This document shows positions 1 to 9,025 of a DNA stretch of 64,000 nt, piece by piece. This DNA is from Mycobacterium sp. 050128 (lineage in GTDB: Bacteria > Actinomycetota > Actinomycetes > Mycobacteriales > Mycobacteriaceae). The stretch lies in contig NZ_JAZGLW010000004.1 in NCBI RefSeq assembly GCF_036409155.1, positions 248,001-312,000 on the forward strand. Reading direction: 5' to 3'. The notes beneath the pieces are model-generated. The model did no database searches, was not told the DNA's origin, and saw nothing but the letters and a program-made list of their open reading frames with translations. How positions within the stretch are numbered: the first letter of the stretch is position 1; each line of letters begins with the position of its first letter. The position numbers and the translations under genes were made by a program.

Positions 1-23
1 TGGTGGAACGCTCAATAATTCGA

Positions 24-49
24 ATGCACGCCACGGGTTTGGCGTGCAT
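24..49. terminator. Inverted repeat upstream of hflX
   Basis: Perfect 9-bp arms (ATGCACGCC and GGCGTGCAT) enclose an 8-nt loop, ending 15 bases before the hflX ATG. There is no T-tract. It could be an intrinsic terminator for a gene outside the window or a 5' leader hairpin; the sequence does not decide. Confidence 0.4.
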
Positions 50-64
50 CATTGCTAATTGCCT

Positions 65-1519
65 ATGACACATCCCGAAATGCCGTACCACGATCAACCG
101 GCCGACCATCCCGCGTCCGAGCCCAGTGTCGGCGAGCTCGCCCTCGAAGACCGATCGGCACTGCGCCGCGTCGCCGGCCTGTCGACCGAACTCACCGACA
201 TCTCCGAGGTCGAGTACCGCCAGCTGCGGTTGGAACGCGTCGTTCTGGTCGGCGTGTGGACCGAGGGCAGCGCCGCCGACAACCAGGCGAGCATGGCCGA
301 GCTGGCGGCCCTGGCCGAAACCGCCGGCTCGCAGGTGCTCGAGGGGCTGATCCAGCGCCGCGACAAGCCCGACCCGTCGACCTACATCGGCTCCGGCAAG
401 GCCCAGGAGTTGCGCGAAGTGGTCGTGGCCACCGGCGCCGACACCGTCATCTGCGACGGTGAGCTGTCCCCGGCGCAGCTGACCGCACTGGAGAAGGCCG
501 TCAAGGTCAAGGTCATCGACCGCACCGCGCTGATCCTCGACATCTTCGCCCAGCACGCCACCAGCCGGGAAGGCAAAGCACAGGTAACCCTGGCGCAGAT
601 GCAGTACATGCTGCCGCGGCTGCGCGGCTGGGGTGAGTCGATGTCCCGGCAGGCGGGTGGTCGCGCCGGCGGCAGCGGCGGCGGCGTGGGCCTGCGCGGT
701 CCCGGTGAGACCAAGATCGAGACCGACCGGCGCCGCATACGCGAGCGAATGTCCAAGCTGCGCCGCGAGATCAAGGACATGAAGCAGGCCCGCGACACCC
801 AACGCAGTCGCCGCGTGCACAGCGATATGCCGTCCGTCGCGATCGTCGGCTACACCAACGCCGGCAAGTCAAGCCTGCTCAACGCGCTCACCGGGGCCGG
901 CGTGCTGGTGCAGGACGCGCTGTTCGCCACCCTGGAACCCACCACCCGGCGTGCCGAGTTCCCCGACGGCCGTCCGCTCGTGCTCACCGACACTGTCGGC
1001 TTCGTGCGGCACCTGCCCACCCAGCTGGTCGAGGCATTCCGTTCGACGCTGGAGGAGGTCGTCGACGCCGATCTGCTGGTGCACGTCGTGGACGGCTCCG
1101 ACGTCAACCCGTTCGCCCAGATCAATGCGGTGCGCCAGGTGATCTCCGAAGTGATCGCCGACCACAAGGGGGAGCCGCCGCCGGAGTTGTTGGTGGTGAA
1201 CAAGATCGACGCCGCGAGCGACCTGATGCTGGCCAAGCTGCGGCACGGGCTGCCCGGCGCGGTGTTCGTCTCCGCGCACACCGGCGAGGGCATCGACGCG
1301 CTGCGCCGGCGGATGGCCGAACTCGCCGCGCCCACCGACGCCGCCGTTGACGTGGTGATTCCCTACGACCGCGGCGACCTGCTGGCCCGCGTGCACGCCG
1401 ATGGCCGCGTCCAGGAAGCCGAGCACAACTCCTTCGGCACCCGGATCAAGGCCCGGGTACCGGTGGCGCTGGCCGCGAGCCTGCGGCAATTCGCCACGGC
1501 CAACGGGTCGACCCCGTAG
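65..1519 (+). CDS. hflX: GTPase HflX
   Basis: Ribosome-associated GTPase of the HflX family (484 aa), thought to split or rescue stalled 70S ribosomes in the cytoplasm. The N-terminal HflX domain is followed by a glycine-rich linker (RAGGSGGGVGLRGPGETKIE), a coiled-coil-like basic helix, and the G domain with P-loop GYTNAGKSS, switch motif DTVGF and specificity motif NKID. I chose the ATG at 65. A TTG two codons upstream (59) is also in frame, but the ATG gives the usual MTHPE-like beginning. Its 3' end faces the cyclase gene with a 12-bp gap. Family identity is clear; the exact start is less so. Confidence 0.95.
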   Translation: MTHPEMPYHDQPADHPASEPSVGELALEDRSALRRVAGLSTELTDISEVEYRQLRLERVVLVGVWTEGSAADNQASMAELAALAETAGSQVLEGLIQRRDKPDPSTYIGSGKAQELREVVVATGADTVICDGELSPAQLTALEKAVKVKVIDRTALILDIFAQHATSREGKAQVTLAQMQYMLPRLRGWGESMSRQAGGRAGGSGGGVGLRGPGETKIETDRRRIRERMSKLRREIKDMKQARDTQRSRRVHSDMPSVAIVGYTNAGKSSLLNALTGAGVLVQDALFATLEPTTRRAEFPDGRPLVLTDTVGFVRHLPTQLVEAFRSTLEEVVDADLLVHVVDGSDVNPFAQINAVRQVISEVIADHKGEPPPELLVVNKIDAASDLMLAKLRHGLPGAVFVSAHTGEGIDALRRRMAELAAPTDAAVDVVIPYDRGDLLARVHADGRVQEAEHNSFGTRIKARVPVALAASLRQFATANGSTP

Positions 1520-1531
1520 CGGTACCGGGCG

Positions 1532-4500
1532 TCACGTCATCGCGTCGGCCCAGTGCAGGTGCCCTTCGAAACCCAGGCTTTTCGCCATCGAGCGGTAGCG
1601 ACTCAAGTAGTCGCGGTAGCTGTTCTGGTCGCTGTGCGCACGGGCCAGCAGCGCACGCATCCGCAGCAGCCAGATCTCGTTGAGGACGAACCCCGGCTCG
1701 GTCGGCACCGCGGCCAACCGGTCGACCATCGCTTGCGCCTCGTACACCTCGGCGTCGCCGCCTCGCCCCAGCAAGGCGGTCACCAATGCCGCGACGGCCG
1801 CGGCACGGATGACCATTTCACCGGATCCGGTCAGCTCGTTCACGGTCGCCCGGGCGATCGCGATGGCGTCGTCGAACTCCCCGGCCTCGGCCTTCAGCAG
1901 CGCCGTGCGGATGTCGACGATCGCCACGCTGAGCAGGTTGCGCTGTACCTGTTGCGCCTTGCGTCCGGTCAGTAGGAGTTGTGCGCCGGCTTGATGATCG
2001 GCTGCCTCAGCACGGGTCATGACGAGCCCGTGCGTTACCTGCGCGAGCGCCAATGCGCTTGCATCACCGGACTTTTCGGCATCGCGGAGCACGGCGGCGG
2101 TTTCCGCGAGGGCGGCGGCATCGGCTACCAGCAGGCCGTTCGTCACGGATAGGGAGTAGCCGTAGGTGACCACGATGACGATGCCTCGCTCACCGAAATC
2201 GCGTTGGATCGCCAGGGCGCGCCGCAGATCGGCGCGCCAGGAACTGTCCCCGAGCGCCGCCCGGGCTTGCGCGCGATAGAGCAGCGCGACCGCAAGTGGA
2301 GATCCCAAGCCCCATCCCATGAGATTGCCCGTCGAGCCGTCGTCGGCCATCAAGTCGGTCACCGCCTGTGCCACCCGAAGCGCTTCAGCCGCCTCGCCGG
2401 CATGCAACTTGGCGAACATCGCCGCCGACATCACGCCGAACATGCTCATCCGGTCGTCCGCGGAATCGAACAGCGCTATCTGTTCGGAGGCCAGCCGCGC
2501 AGCGTCGTGGTGGCGGTTGGCCATGGTCAACGACAACATCGCGCCGGAAAGGCCGGCGGCCAGCGAAACTCGGTTACCCGAGGCGGTGCACAGTGCTCGC
2601 AATTCACCGAATCCGGCCTCGTCGGCGGTGCTGCCCACGCGCCATGCGGTCGAACACAACAGTGTGCGGGGCAGAATGCGCAGCGAGATCTGGTCCGGAA
2701 ATCCGGAGGGCAGCGCGTCAGCGACGTTGCGAGCGCGTTCCCAACTGGATCGCGCGGCCGCGACGTCGCGTCCCATCAGCCAGCTGCCGGCCCGCATGTG
2801 CCACCCGTACGCGCCGGCCAGGTCCCCGGCCGACTCCAGATGCTCGGCGACCAGCGCGGCGACGTCGTCTGCCGGTCCAGAATGCTGTTGCTGCAGCACG
2901 TCGGCCAACCGGCGGTGCAATTCGGCACGGTCGGATTTGAGCTGCGATTCGTAGGCGACAGCGCGGATCAGGGGATGCCGGAATGCGTAGCCGGCGCGCG
3001 AGCCGACCGTCGCCGGATCGACAAGTTGCGCCTCGATCAGCGCATCCACTTCCGCGCTGCCGATCAGGCTGACCAGCAGTTCGGCATCCAGCCGCGCCCC
3101 GATCACCGCTGCGGCGTTCAGCGTCCGCTTGGCCGCTGGATCAAGTCGGTCGATGCGGGCGGCCAGCGTTGCCTGCAGAGTCGCCGGCACCTTGACGTCG
3201 GCCACATCGATGGCGCAGCGGAAGTCGCCGCGGTCGCCGTCAAGCACACCGCGCTCGGCCAGATCACGCACCATCTCCTCGACGAAGAACGGATTACCGG
3301 CCGCCTTGTCGGTGATCAGGGCGTTGATCCCGACGATTGAGGGATCGGTCCCGAGTAGCTCGGTTGCCAGCGTCGCGGTTTCCCGATCGCTCAGTGGTGC
3401 CAGCGCAATGGTCTGGGTGCCGTTGCTCAGGCCGCCGCGATATTCGGGGCGGTAGGTGATCACCACCAGCGAGGCGGTTTGGCGTATCACCGCGAAAACG
3501 TCGGCAAGCATGGACTCGCTGACCTCATCGATCCAATGCGCGTCCTCGATGACGTAGAGCGTGTGGCTGTCGTGGGCCGTCAATGCGGCATTGACGAGCG
3601 CGGTCAACCGTCTCCGCCGCGCATCCGGATCGATCTTGGGCGGCGGCACATCGGGATCGGCGATACCCAGCAGGTCGTCGAACAGCAACACGTCCTCCGG
3701 CTCTGCGTCGGGAGACTGAGCCCGTATCCGCGCTCGAGCGACATCCGGCTCAAGGCCTTTGACGCCGGTGATCCTGCGCAGCAGCCGTGCTACGACGTGG
3801 AAAGGGATTCCGCTGGTGTGGGATTCGCAGAAGGCGCTGAACACGTCGACACCTCGGGCGGCTGCCACCGCGACGAGTTCGCGAACGATGCGGCTCTTGC
3901 CGATCCCGGGTGGGCCGACCACGGTGACCACCGCGCCATCGCCGTCGATCGCGAGTCCCAGCAAGTTTTCGACGGCGGACATTTCCTGGCGGCGACCGAC
4001 CAGCTTCGACTCGGCTCGCGCGGAAGGCAAAGGTTCTTCTCCAAGGCCCAGCAACCGGCGGGCGCCGACCGGCGCGTCGGCGCCCTTGATCCGGACCAGC
4101 TCGAATTCACCGAGATTCGCGAGGCCTTCGACGAGGCGCGCGGTCGAGGTGCTGAGCATCACCCCGCCGGGCGGGGCCGCCGATTCCATCCGCTGAGCCA
4201 GCCCGACTTGCTCACCGATGGCGGTGTAGCCGAACGGACCCGACCCGATTTCACCGGCGATCACCTGACCGGAGTTGAGGCCCACGCGCAGTTGGAGGTC
4301 GACACCGTCGCGTTCGTGGACGTCGGCGGCGAGTCGCTTGGCTTCTTGCTGAATGCCAAGTGCCGCGTGGCAGGCGCGAATAGCGTGATCCTCCAACGCA
4401 ATCGGAGCGCCGAACACGGCCATGATCCCGTCACCGGTGAACTTGTCCACCGTGCCGCCGAACCGCCCCACCACCGCGGCACAGTGATCGGCGATGTCGG

Positions 4501-4699
4501 CCATGACTTCCCGCAGCCTCTCGGGGCCCACCGCCGCCGCGATGTCCATGGAGTGGACCACGTCGGCGAACAGAACGGTGACCTGTTTGTACTCCGCCCG
4601 TGCATCGACATCTTTGACGGGGGAACCGCAGCCATGACAGAACCGGGCACTCTCCAGGGGCGCAGTGCCACACGTCCGGCACGGTGCCATGGCGGTCAT
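1532..4699 (-). CDS. Zinc-ribbon/class III cyclase/AAA ATPase regulator
   Basis: A 1055-aa multidomain signalling protein. Residues 7-24 form a CxxC...CxxC zinc ribbon. Residues ~35-215 are a class III nucleotidyl cyclase domain with both metal-binding Asp (D46, D90), the substrate Lys K38 and a Thr (T159) at the second purine-specifying position, as in class IIIb. The position of the usual transition-state Asn appears to be Gly166, while Arg170 is kept, so activity is uncertain. An AAA/STAND-type ATPase follows (Walker A GPPGIGKS at 262-269, Walker B YVIEDAHW), then an Ala-rich helical, TPR-like C-terminus without the LuxR HTH found in some relatives. It is convergent with hflX and divergent from fadE20. 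In M. tuberculosis, as remembered, hflX and fadE20 are adjacent, so this gene is extra here. Confidence 0.88.
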   Translation of the reverse strand: MTAMAPCRTCGTAPLESARFCHGCGSPVKDVDARAEYKQVTVLFADVVHSMDIAAAVGPERLREVMADIADHCAAVVGRFGGTVDKFTGDGIMAVFGAPIALEDHAIRACHAALGIQQEAKRLAADVHERDGVDLQLRVGLNSGQVIAGEIGSGPFGYTAIGEQVGLAQRMESAAPPGGVMLSTSTARLVEGLANLGEFELVRIKGADAPVGARRLLGLGEEPLPSARAESKLVGRRQEMSAVENLLGLAIDGDGAVVTVVGPPGIGKSRIVRELVAVAAARGVDVFSAFCESHTSGIPFHVVARLLRRITGVKGLEPDVARARIRAQSPDAEPEDVLLFDDLLGIADPDVPPPKIDPDARRRRLTALVNAALTAHDSHTLYVIEDAHWIDEVSESMLADVFAVIRQTASLVVITYRPEYRGGLSNGTQTIALAPLSDRETATLATELLGTDPSIVGINALITDKAAGNPFFVEEMVRDLAERGVLDGDRGDFRCAIDVADVKVPATLQATLAARIDRLDPAAKRTLNAAAVIGARLDAELLVSLIGSAEVDALIEAQLVDPATVGSRAGYAFRHPLIRAVAYESQLKSDRAELHRRLADVLQQQHSGPADDVAALVAEHLESAGDLAGAYGWHMRAGSWLMGRDVAAARSSWERARNVADALPSGFPDQISLRILPRTLLCSTAWRVGSTADEAGFGELRALCTASGNRVSLAAGLSGAMLSLTMANRHHDAARLASEQIALFDSADDRMSMFGVMSAAMFAKLHAGEAAEALRVAQAVTDLMADDGSTGNLMGWGLGSPLAVALLYRAQARAALGDSSWRADLRRALAIQRDFGERGIVIVVTYGYSLSVTNGLLVADAAALAETAAVLRDAEKSGDASALALAQVTHGLVMTRAEAADHQAGAQLLLTGRKAQQVQRNLLSVAIVDIRTALLKAEAGEFDDAIAIARATVNELTGSGEMVIRAAAVAALVTALLGRGGDAEVYEAQAMVDRLAAVPTEPGFVLNEIWLLRMRALLARAHSDQNSYRDYLSRYRSMAKSLGFEGHLHWADAMT

Positions 4700-4815
4700 C
4701 CGACCCTCCGCCCGATCCCCAGCGATTCCAGCGCTTTCTCAGGATAGGCGTCGGGGCGCCGTCGCCGCAGCGGTGTCGTCGTCGCGGCACCCCGGGTACC
4801 CGTGGCCGACTGCCG

Positions 4816-4833
4816 ACCAACCGTCTGGTTGGT
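4816..4833. promoter_or_regulatory. TetR-type operator-like palindrome before fadE20
   Basis: Perfect 7-bp arms ACCAACC and GGTTGGT are separated by 4 nt in the divergent gap between the cyclase gene and fadE20. The right arm runs directly into TATATG, a possible -10 for fadE20, so a bound protein would block that promoter. The shape suits a TetR-family repressor. No regulator gene lies nearby and the identity is inference. Confidence 0.5.
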
Positions 4834-4874
4834 ATATGTTGGGCGGCAGAGTTCCCGCCAGCCGGAGGTTATCC

Positions 4875-6035
4875 ATGGGCAGCGCAATCAAGTACCAGCG
4901 CACACTGTTTGAACCCGAGCACAATTTGTTTCGCGAGTCCTACCGGGCCTTTCTCGAGCGCCATGTGGCGCCGTACCACGACGAGTGGGAGAAGGCGAAG
5001 ATCGTCGACCGCGGTGTCTGGCTCGAGGCCGGCAAGCAGGGATTCCTGGGCATGGCGGTGCCTGAAGAGTACGGCGGCGGCGGTAACCCCGACTTCCGGT
5101 ACAACACGATCATCACCGAGGAAACGACCGCGGGGCGATACAGCGGAATTGGCTTCGGACTGCACAACGACATCATCGCGCCGTATTTGCTGGAGCTGAC
5201 CAACGAAGAGCAGAAGCAACGCTGGTTGCCGAAGTTCTGCACCGGCGAAATCATCACCGCGATCGCGATGACCGAGCCGGGAACCGGCAGCGACCTGCAG
5301 GGCATCAAGACCCGCGCGGTCAAACAGGGCGATCATTACGTGCTCAACGGCGCAAAGACGTTCATCACCAACGGAATCAACTCCGACCTGGTGATCGTCG
5401 TCGCCCAGACTGATCCGGACAAGGGCTCACAAGGCTTTTCGCTGCTCGTCGTTGAACGCGGCATGGAAGGCTTTGAGCGCGGCCGCCATCTGGACAAGAT
5501 CGGTCTCGACGCGCAGGACACGGCGGAGTTGTCGTTCACCGACGTCAAGGTTCCCGTCGAAAACCTGCTCGGCGAGGAGGGCAAGGGCTTCATCTATTTG
5601 ATGCAGAACTTGCCGCAGGAGCGGATCAACATCGCGGTCATGGCCGCCGCGGCGATGGAGCAGGTGCTCGAACAGACGCTGCAATACACCAAGGAGCGCA
5701 AGGCCTTTGGCAAGCCGATCGGCAGTTTCCAGAACAGCCGCTTCGTGCTGGCCGAGTTGGCGACCGAGGCCACCGTGGTGCGCATCATGGTCGACGAGTT
5801 CCTGCGGCTGCATCTGGACAAGAAGCTGACGGCCGAGCAGGCCGCGATGGCCAAGTGGTACTCCACCGAAAAGCAGGTGCATCTGATCGACCGGTGTCTG
5901 CAGCTGCACGGGGGCTATGGCTACATGCGCGAATACTCGGTCGCTCGTTCCTATCTCGACGCCCGGGTGCAGACGATCTATGGCGGCACAACCGAGATCA
6001 TGAAGGAGATCGTCGGACGCAGCCTCGGGGTCTAG
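4875..6035 (+). CDS. fadE20: Acyl-CoA dehydrogenase (FadE20-like)
   Basis: FAD-dependent acyl-CoA dehydrogenase, 386 aa, catalysing the first step of beta-oxidation. The start is fixed by GGAGG at 4864-4868, 6 nt before the ATG. The FAD/substrate signature AIAMTEPGTGSD lies near 119-130, and the C-terminal LQLHGGYGYM and IYGGTTEIMKEIV motifs are typical. The Glu of the usual YEG motif is Gly here; instead E249 in LPQER matches the catalytic base position of long-chain and isovaleryl-CoA dehydrogenases. Position next to hflX matches fadE20 of M. tuberculosis. A palindrome overlapping its promoter suggests repressor control. Confidence 0.9.
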   Translation: MGSAIKYQRTLFEPEHNLFRESYRAFLERHVAPYHDEWEKAKIVDRGVWLEAGKQGFLGMAVPEEYGGGGNPDFRYNTIITEETTAGRYSGIGFGLHNDIIAPYLLELTNEEQKQRWLPKFCTGEIITAIAMTEPGTGSDLQGIKTRAVKQGDHYVLNGAKTFITNGINSDLVIVVAQTDPDKGSQGFSLLVVERGMEGFERGRHLDKIGLDAQDTAELSFTDVKVPVENLLGEEGKGFIYLMQNLPQERINIAVMAAAAMEQVLEQTLQYTKERKAFGKPIGSFQNSRFVLAELATEATVVRIMVDEFLRLHLDKKLTAEQAAMAKWYSTEKQVHLIDRCLQLHGGYGYMREYSVARSYLDARVQTIYGGTTEIMKEIVGRSLGV

Positions 6036-6561
6036 CCGCGTGATCATGATGCACATCGGCTAACGTCGGCGGCGGTGGACCAATCTTGCTGTCACGCAAC
6101 AACGAATCGTCGGCAGACGCGCGGCACCCGTGCGGATGGTGACACGAACCAAGCACAACTAGTCGGCTTACGCTGTCATTGCTTGGCTTTACGGCAAAAT
6201 AGTCGATGCCCATGAATAGCTCCTTTGCTCGAGTGGATAGCCGGCGCCTCGCGTGCCGTCGGCGCATGTCCATTGGCTACGCGGAGCGCGTAATCACCCG
6301 GCGTCGGCGTGTCTTGAGGCAGGATCGGTCGCGACACGATCGTCTTCCTGCATCATTTCGACATCGGAGTGGTCTCCGTTTTCGTAATATTCGCGAATTG
6401 CCTTCGTATTTCTTGTTCGCTGGAGCAAAGTTATGCGAGCCCGGCGATAATACGAACTCGGTGGGGTTCGTAACCCGCGTTTGGGGCACCAACCGCGCGC
6501 AGGGGCCGCAGGGTACGGGCATGGCCATACAAAGGGGCATATCCGTCGGCTGGGAGGCTTG
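6036..6561. other. Intergenic region without a convincing gene
   Basis: This 526-bp stretch is richer in A+T than its surroundings and has no reading frame with mycobacterial codon bias. M. tuberculosis carries a small gene and a TerC-like gene here, as I recall; no trace of either can be read. It holds a perfect ATTCGCGAAT palindrome at 6389-6398 next to a TAATAT box and the inverted repeat described separately, so it is probably the promoter region of the downstream LGFP-repeat gene. Confidence 0.6.
6451..6472. promoter_or_regulatory. Operator-like inverted repeat
   Basis: Perfect 7-bp arms TACGAAC and GTTCGTA are spaced by 8 nt, about 90 bp upstream of the LGFP-repeat gene. The spacing is wrong for a LexA box, which has a 4-nt spacer. 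A repressor or activator site is possible; nothing in the window identifies the protein. Confidence 0.3.
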
Positions 6562-9006
6562 GTGAACGGGAAGAGAGGTCACGTGCGCAGGCTCGCTGGT
6601 CGGGCGCTCGTCAGCGTGGCGACCACAGCGTTGGCCATCGTGCTGTTGGCACCTACCGTTTCAGCGTCTCCGATCGGTGACGCCGAAGCCGCCATCATGG
6701 CCGAGTGGACCAAGGCCGGCGGCGACACCTCTCCGCTCGGCCCCCGCAAGGGCGACGTCTACCCGGTTGCCGACGGCTTCGCGTGCGACTTTGACGGCGG
6801 CAAATTCTTCTTCACCACGGCCACCGGAGCGAAATTCATCTACGGCCCGATCCTGGAAAAGTACGACATGCTGGGCGGTGCGGCCGGTGGCGATCTGGGC
6901 TTTCCGACCATCAACGAGGTGCCCGGTCTGGCGGGCCCGGACAGTCGAGTGGCGACGTTCTCGGCCAGCGACAAGCCGGTGATCTATTGGACGCCCGATC
7001 ACGGCGCGTTCGTCGTGCGCGGCGCCCTGAACGCCGCCTGGGACAAACTCGGCAGCTCCGGCGGCGTCCTCGGCGCCCCGGTCGGGGATGAGACCTACGA
7101 CGGCGAAGTGTCCTCGCAGAAGTTCAGCGGCGGCCAGATCTCCTGGAACCGCAAAACCAAGGAATTCACCACCGAGCCGGCGAATCTGGCCGAGCAGCTC
7201 AAGGGCTTGCAGGTAGCGATCGATCCCACCGCGGCCATCAACATGGCCTGGCGCGCGGCCGGCGGAGTCAACGGTCCGCTGGGCGCCAAGCAGGGCGGTC
7301 CGAATCCCATCGGCGGTGACGGCATCGTCCAGAACTTCGCCGGCGGCAAGGTGTTCTTCAGCCCGGCTACGGGTGCGAGCGCCCTCGAAAGCGACATCCT
7401 GGCGAAGTACGAGTCGGTCGGTGGCCCGGTCAGTAGCGACCTGGGTTTCCCGACCGCTAACGAGTCCGACGGCGGCGTCAGCCCCAACAGCCGGATCGCC
7501 ACCTTCTCCGGGGCCGACAAGCCCGTCATCTTCTGGACCTCCGACCACGGCGCCTTCGTCGTGCGCGGGGCCATGAAGGCCGCCTGGGACAAGTTGCGTG
7601 GTCCCACCGGGAAGCTGGGCGCGCCGGTCGGTGATCAGACCGTCGACGGCGACGTGATCTCGCAGAAGTTCACCGGCGGCAAGATCTCGTGGAACCGCGC
7701 GAAGAACACCTTCGCCACGGACCCGGCCAACCTGGCTCCGCTGTTGTCGGGCCTACAGGTGTCGGGGCAGAACCAGCCGAGCGGTTCGGCGCTGCCTGCG
7801 CACGCCAAGAATTGGTTCAGCTGGAGCTGGTGGTACCTGTTCGCGCTGGTTCCGCTGCTGGTTCTGGTGCTGCTGGCGGTGTTCGTGGCGTTGCGGTGGC
7901 GCCGGCACCGCGCCGGTCGCAACAGCGCACCCTACGACCTGGAGCGCGACGTCGACGTCGGCGGCTACGAGGACGCGGGCGAGCCGCGCTGGGGTCCCGA
8001 CTACACCGACGCATCCAGCGAGCACATGTCGTTCACCGAACCGCACGAACCGGATCACCGCGACGACGACGAACACGCGCTGCTGGCCAGGTGGCCGCAC
8101 TCACCGGAAACGGCCGAAATGGACGAAGACGGTGGGTATGACGAGCCGTCGCATCCCTTGACCGAGGAGGAATGGGATGAGTTAGCGGTCGACGAGCGGG
8201 ATCCCGACTCGGTCGACACCGATTCCATCCCGGTCGTGTCGGCCGACGATCTGTTCGACGCCGGCTACGGCGATGAGCTGCCGGAAGCCGGCTATCCGGA
8301 TAGGCCCGACGTACCGGAGAGCGCGTACCCGGACGTCGCGGACGACGAGTACGCGGACGCGGCCGGTCCGGAGGGCGCCTATCCGCTTGAAAGCGCCTAT
8401 CCGGAGGCCGGCTATCCCGAACTCGCCGACGAGGAAGCCGCTTACCCCGAGGCGGGCTACCCGGGCGCCGACGAGGAAGAGGCCGCCTATCCCGACGTCG
8501 CCGTCCCGCACACCCCGCCGGGCGCAGTGCATCCCGATGCTGCCTATCCCGCAGAAGAGCCGGCGACCGCGTATCCCGACGTCGCGGTCCCGCACACGCC
8601 GCCGGATCTTGCCGGCGCCGGCGGTGCCGCCTCCGGTGCTGCCGCGTCCGGTGCTGCCGCTGCCGGTGGGGCAGCTGCGGGTGGGCCCGCAGCCAGCCTT
8701 GCGGCGGCGCTCGGGGCCGCGTCCGGCCTCGCGCCGAGAGCCGGGCGCCACGCAGCCGCGGACGCCGACGAAGAGGACTTCGCGCCGGCCGCGGCGATCG
8801 GGGCAATAGGTCCGGCCGGGCGCCCGACGATCCATCTGCCGTTGGACGACCCGTATCAGATACCCGACGGCTACCCGATCAAGGCGAGTGCCCGATTCGG
8901 CCTGTACTACACGCCGGGTAGCGAGCTCTACCACGACACCCTGGCCGAGATCTGGTTCACCAGCGAGGAAGTCGCGCTGATCAACGGGTTCGTGAAGGCC
9001 GACTGA
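6562..9006 (+). CDS. LGFP-repeat, Ala/Gly-rich transmembrane protein (Rv2721c-like)
   Basis: An 814-aa envelope protein of unknown function. An N-terminal signal segment (~14-33) precedes an extracellular part with two tandem modules of about 182 aa, each with an LGFP motif (~112-115 and ~294-297) of the type seen in cell-wall-binding actinobacterial proteins. One membrane helix (~420-446, rich in W, L and V) leads to a basic patch and then a long acidic tail with many AYP/GYP repeats and an Ala/Gly-rich stretch. The last ~55 residues (PIKASARFGLYYTPGSELY...) resemble a short conserved tail found at other actinobacterial C-termini. Start: GTG at 6562 with GGGAGG 4 nt upstream; GTG 6583 is an alternative. 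Matches Rv2721c by position next to lexA. Confidence 0.85.
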   Translation: MNGKRGHVRRLAGRALVSVATTALAIVLLAPTVSASPIGDAEAAIMAEWTKAGGDTSPLGPRKGDVYPVADGFACDFDGGKFFFTTATGAKFIYGPILEKYDMLGGAAGGDLGFPTINEVPGLAGPDSRVATFSASDKPVIYWTPDHGAFVVRGALNAAWDKLGSSGGVLGAPVGDETYDGEVSSQKFSGGQISWNRKTKEFTTEPANLAEQLKGLQVAIDPTAAINMAWRAAGGVNGPLGAKQGGPNPIGGDGIVQNFAGGKVFFSPATGASALESDILAKYESVGGPVSSDLGFPTANESDGGVSPNSRIATFSGADKPVIFWTSDHGAFVVRGAMKAAWDKLRGPTGKLGAPVGDQTVDGDVISQKFTGGKISWNRAKNTFATDPANLAPLLSGLQVSGQNQPSGSALPAHAKNWFSWSWWYLFALVPLLVLVLLAVFVALRWRRHRAGRNSAPYDLERDVDVGGYEDAGEPRWGPDYTDASSEHMSFTEPHEPDHRDDDEHALLARWPHSPETAEMDEDGGYDEPSHPLTEEEWDELAVDERDPDSVDTDSIPVVSADDLFDAGYGDELPEAGYPDRPDVPESAYPDVADDEYADAAGPEGAYPLESAYPEAGYPELADEEAAYPEAGYPGADEEEAAYPDVAVPHTPPGAVHPDAAYPAEEPATAYPDVAVPHTPPDLAGAGGAASGAAASGAAAAGGAAAGGPAASLAAALGAASGLAPRAGRHAAADADEEDFAPAAAIGAIGPAGRPTIHLPLDDPYQIPDGYPIKASARFGLYYTPGSELYHDTLAEIWFTSEEVALINGFVKAD
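6670..7761 (+). repeat. Tandem duplication of LGFP module
   Basis: Two in-frame copies of about 546 bp encode the paired LGFP modules. Corresponding Asp codons just before each LGFP motif lie at 6892 and 7438. Both copies contain DHGAFVVRGA and ISWNR blocks in the same order. Boundaries are approximate. Confidence 0.75.
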
Positions 9007-9025
9007 CAAGCCGGACGTCCCGGCG

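Noticed and set aside
1553..4747. Long plus-strand open frames opposite the cyclase gene
   Set aside because: They are GC-rich antisense shadows; composition is Arg/Gly/His-rich and the opposite strand has clear domains.
6451..6472. TACGAAC-N8-GTTCGTA as a LexA box
   Set aside because: LexA sites in mycobacteria have a 4-nt spacer; 8 nt does not fit.
6206..6565. Open frame of 119 codons upstream of the LGFP-repeat gene
   Set aside because: Arg-rich, no ribosome binding site, no codon bias and no family; it spans the likely promoter region.
8280..8620. AYP/GYP coding repeats as a CRISPR-like or VNTR array
   Set aside because: Irregular unit length and spacing; explained by the repeat-rich protein tail.
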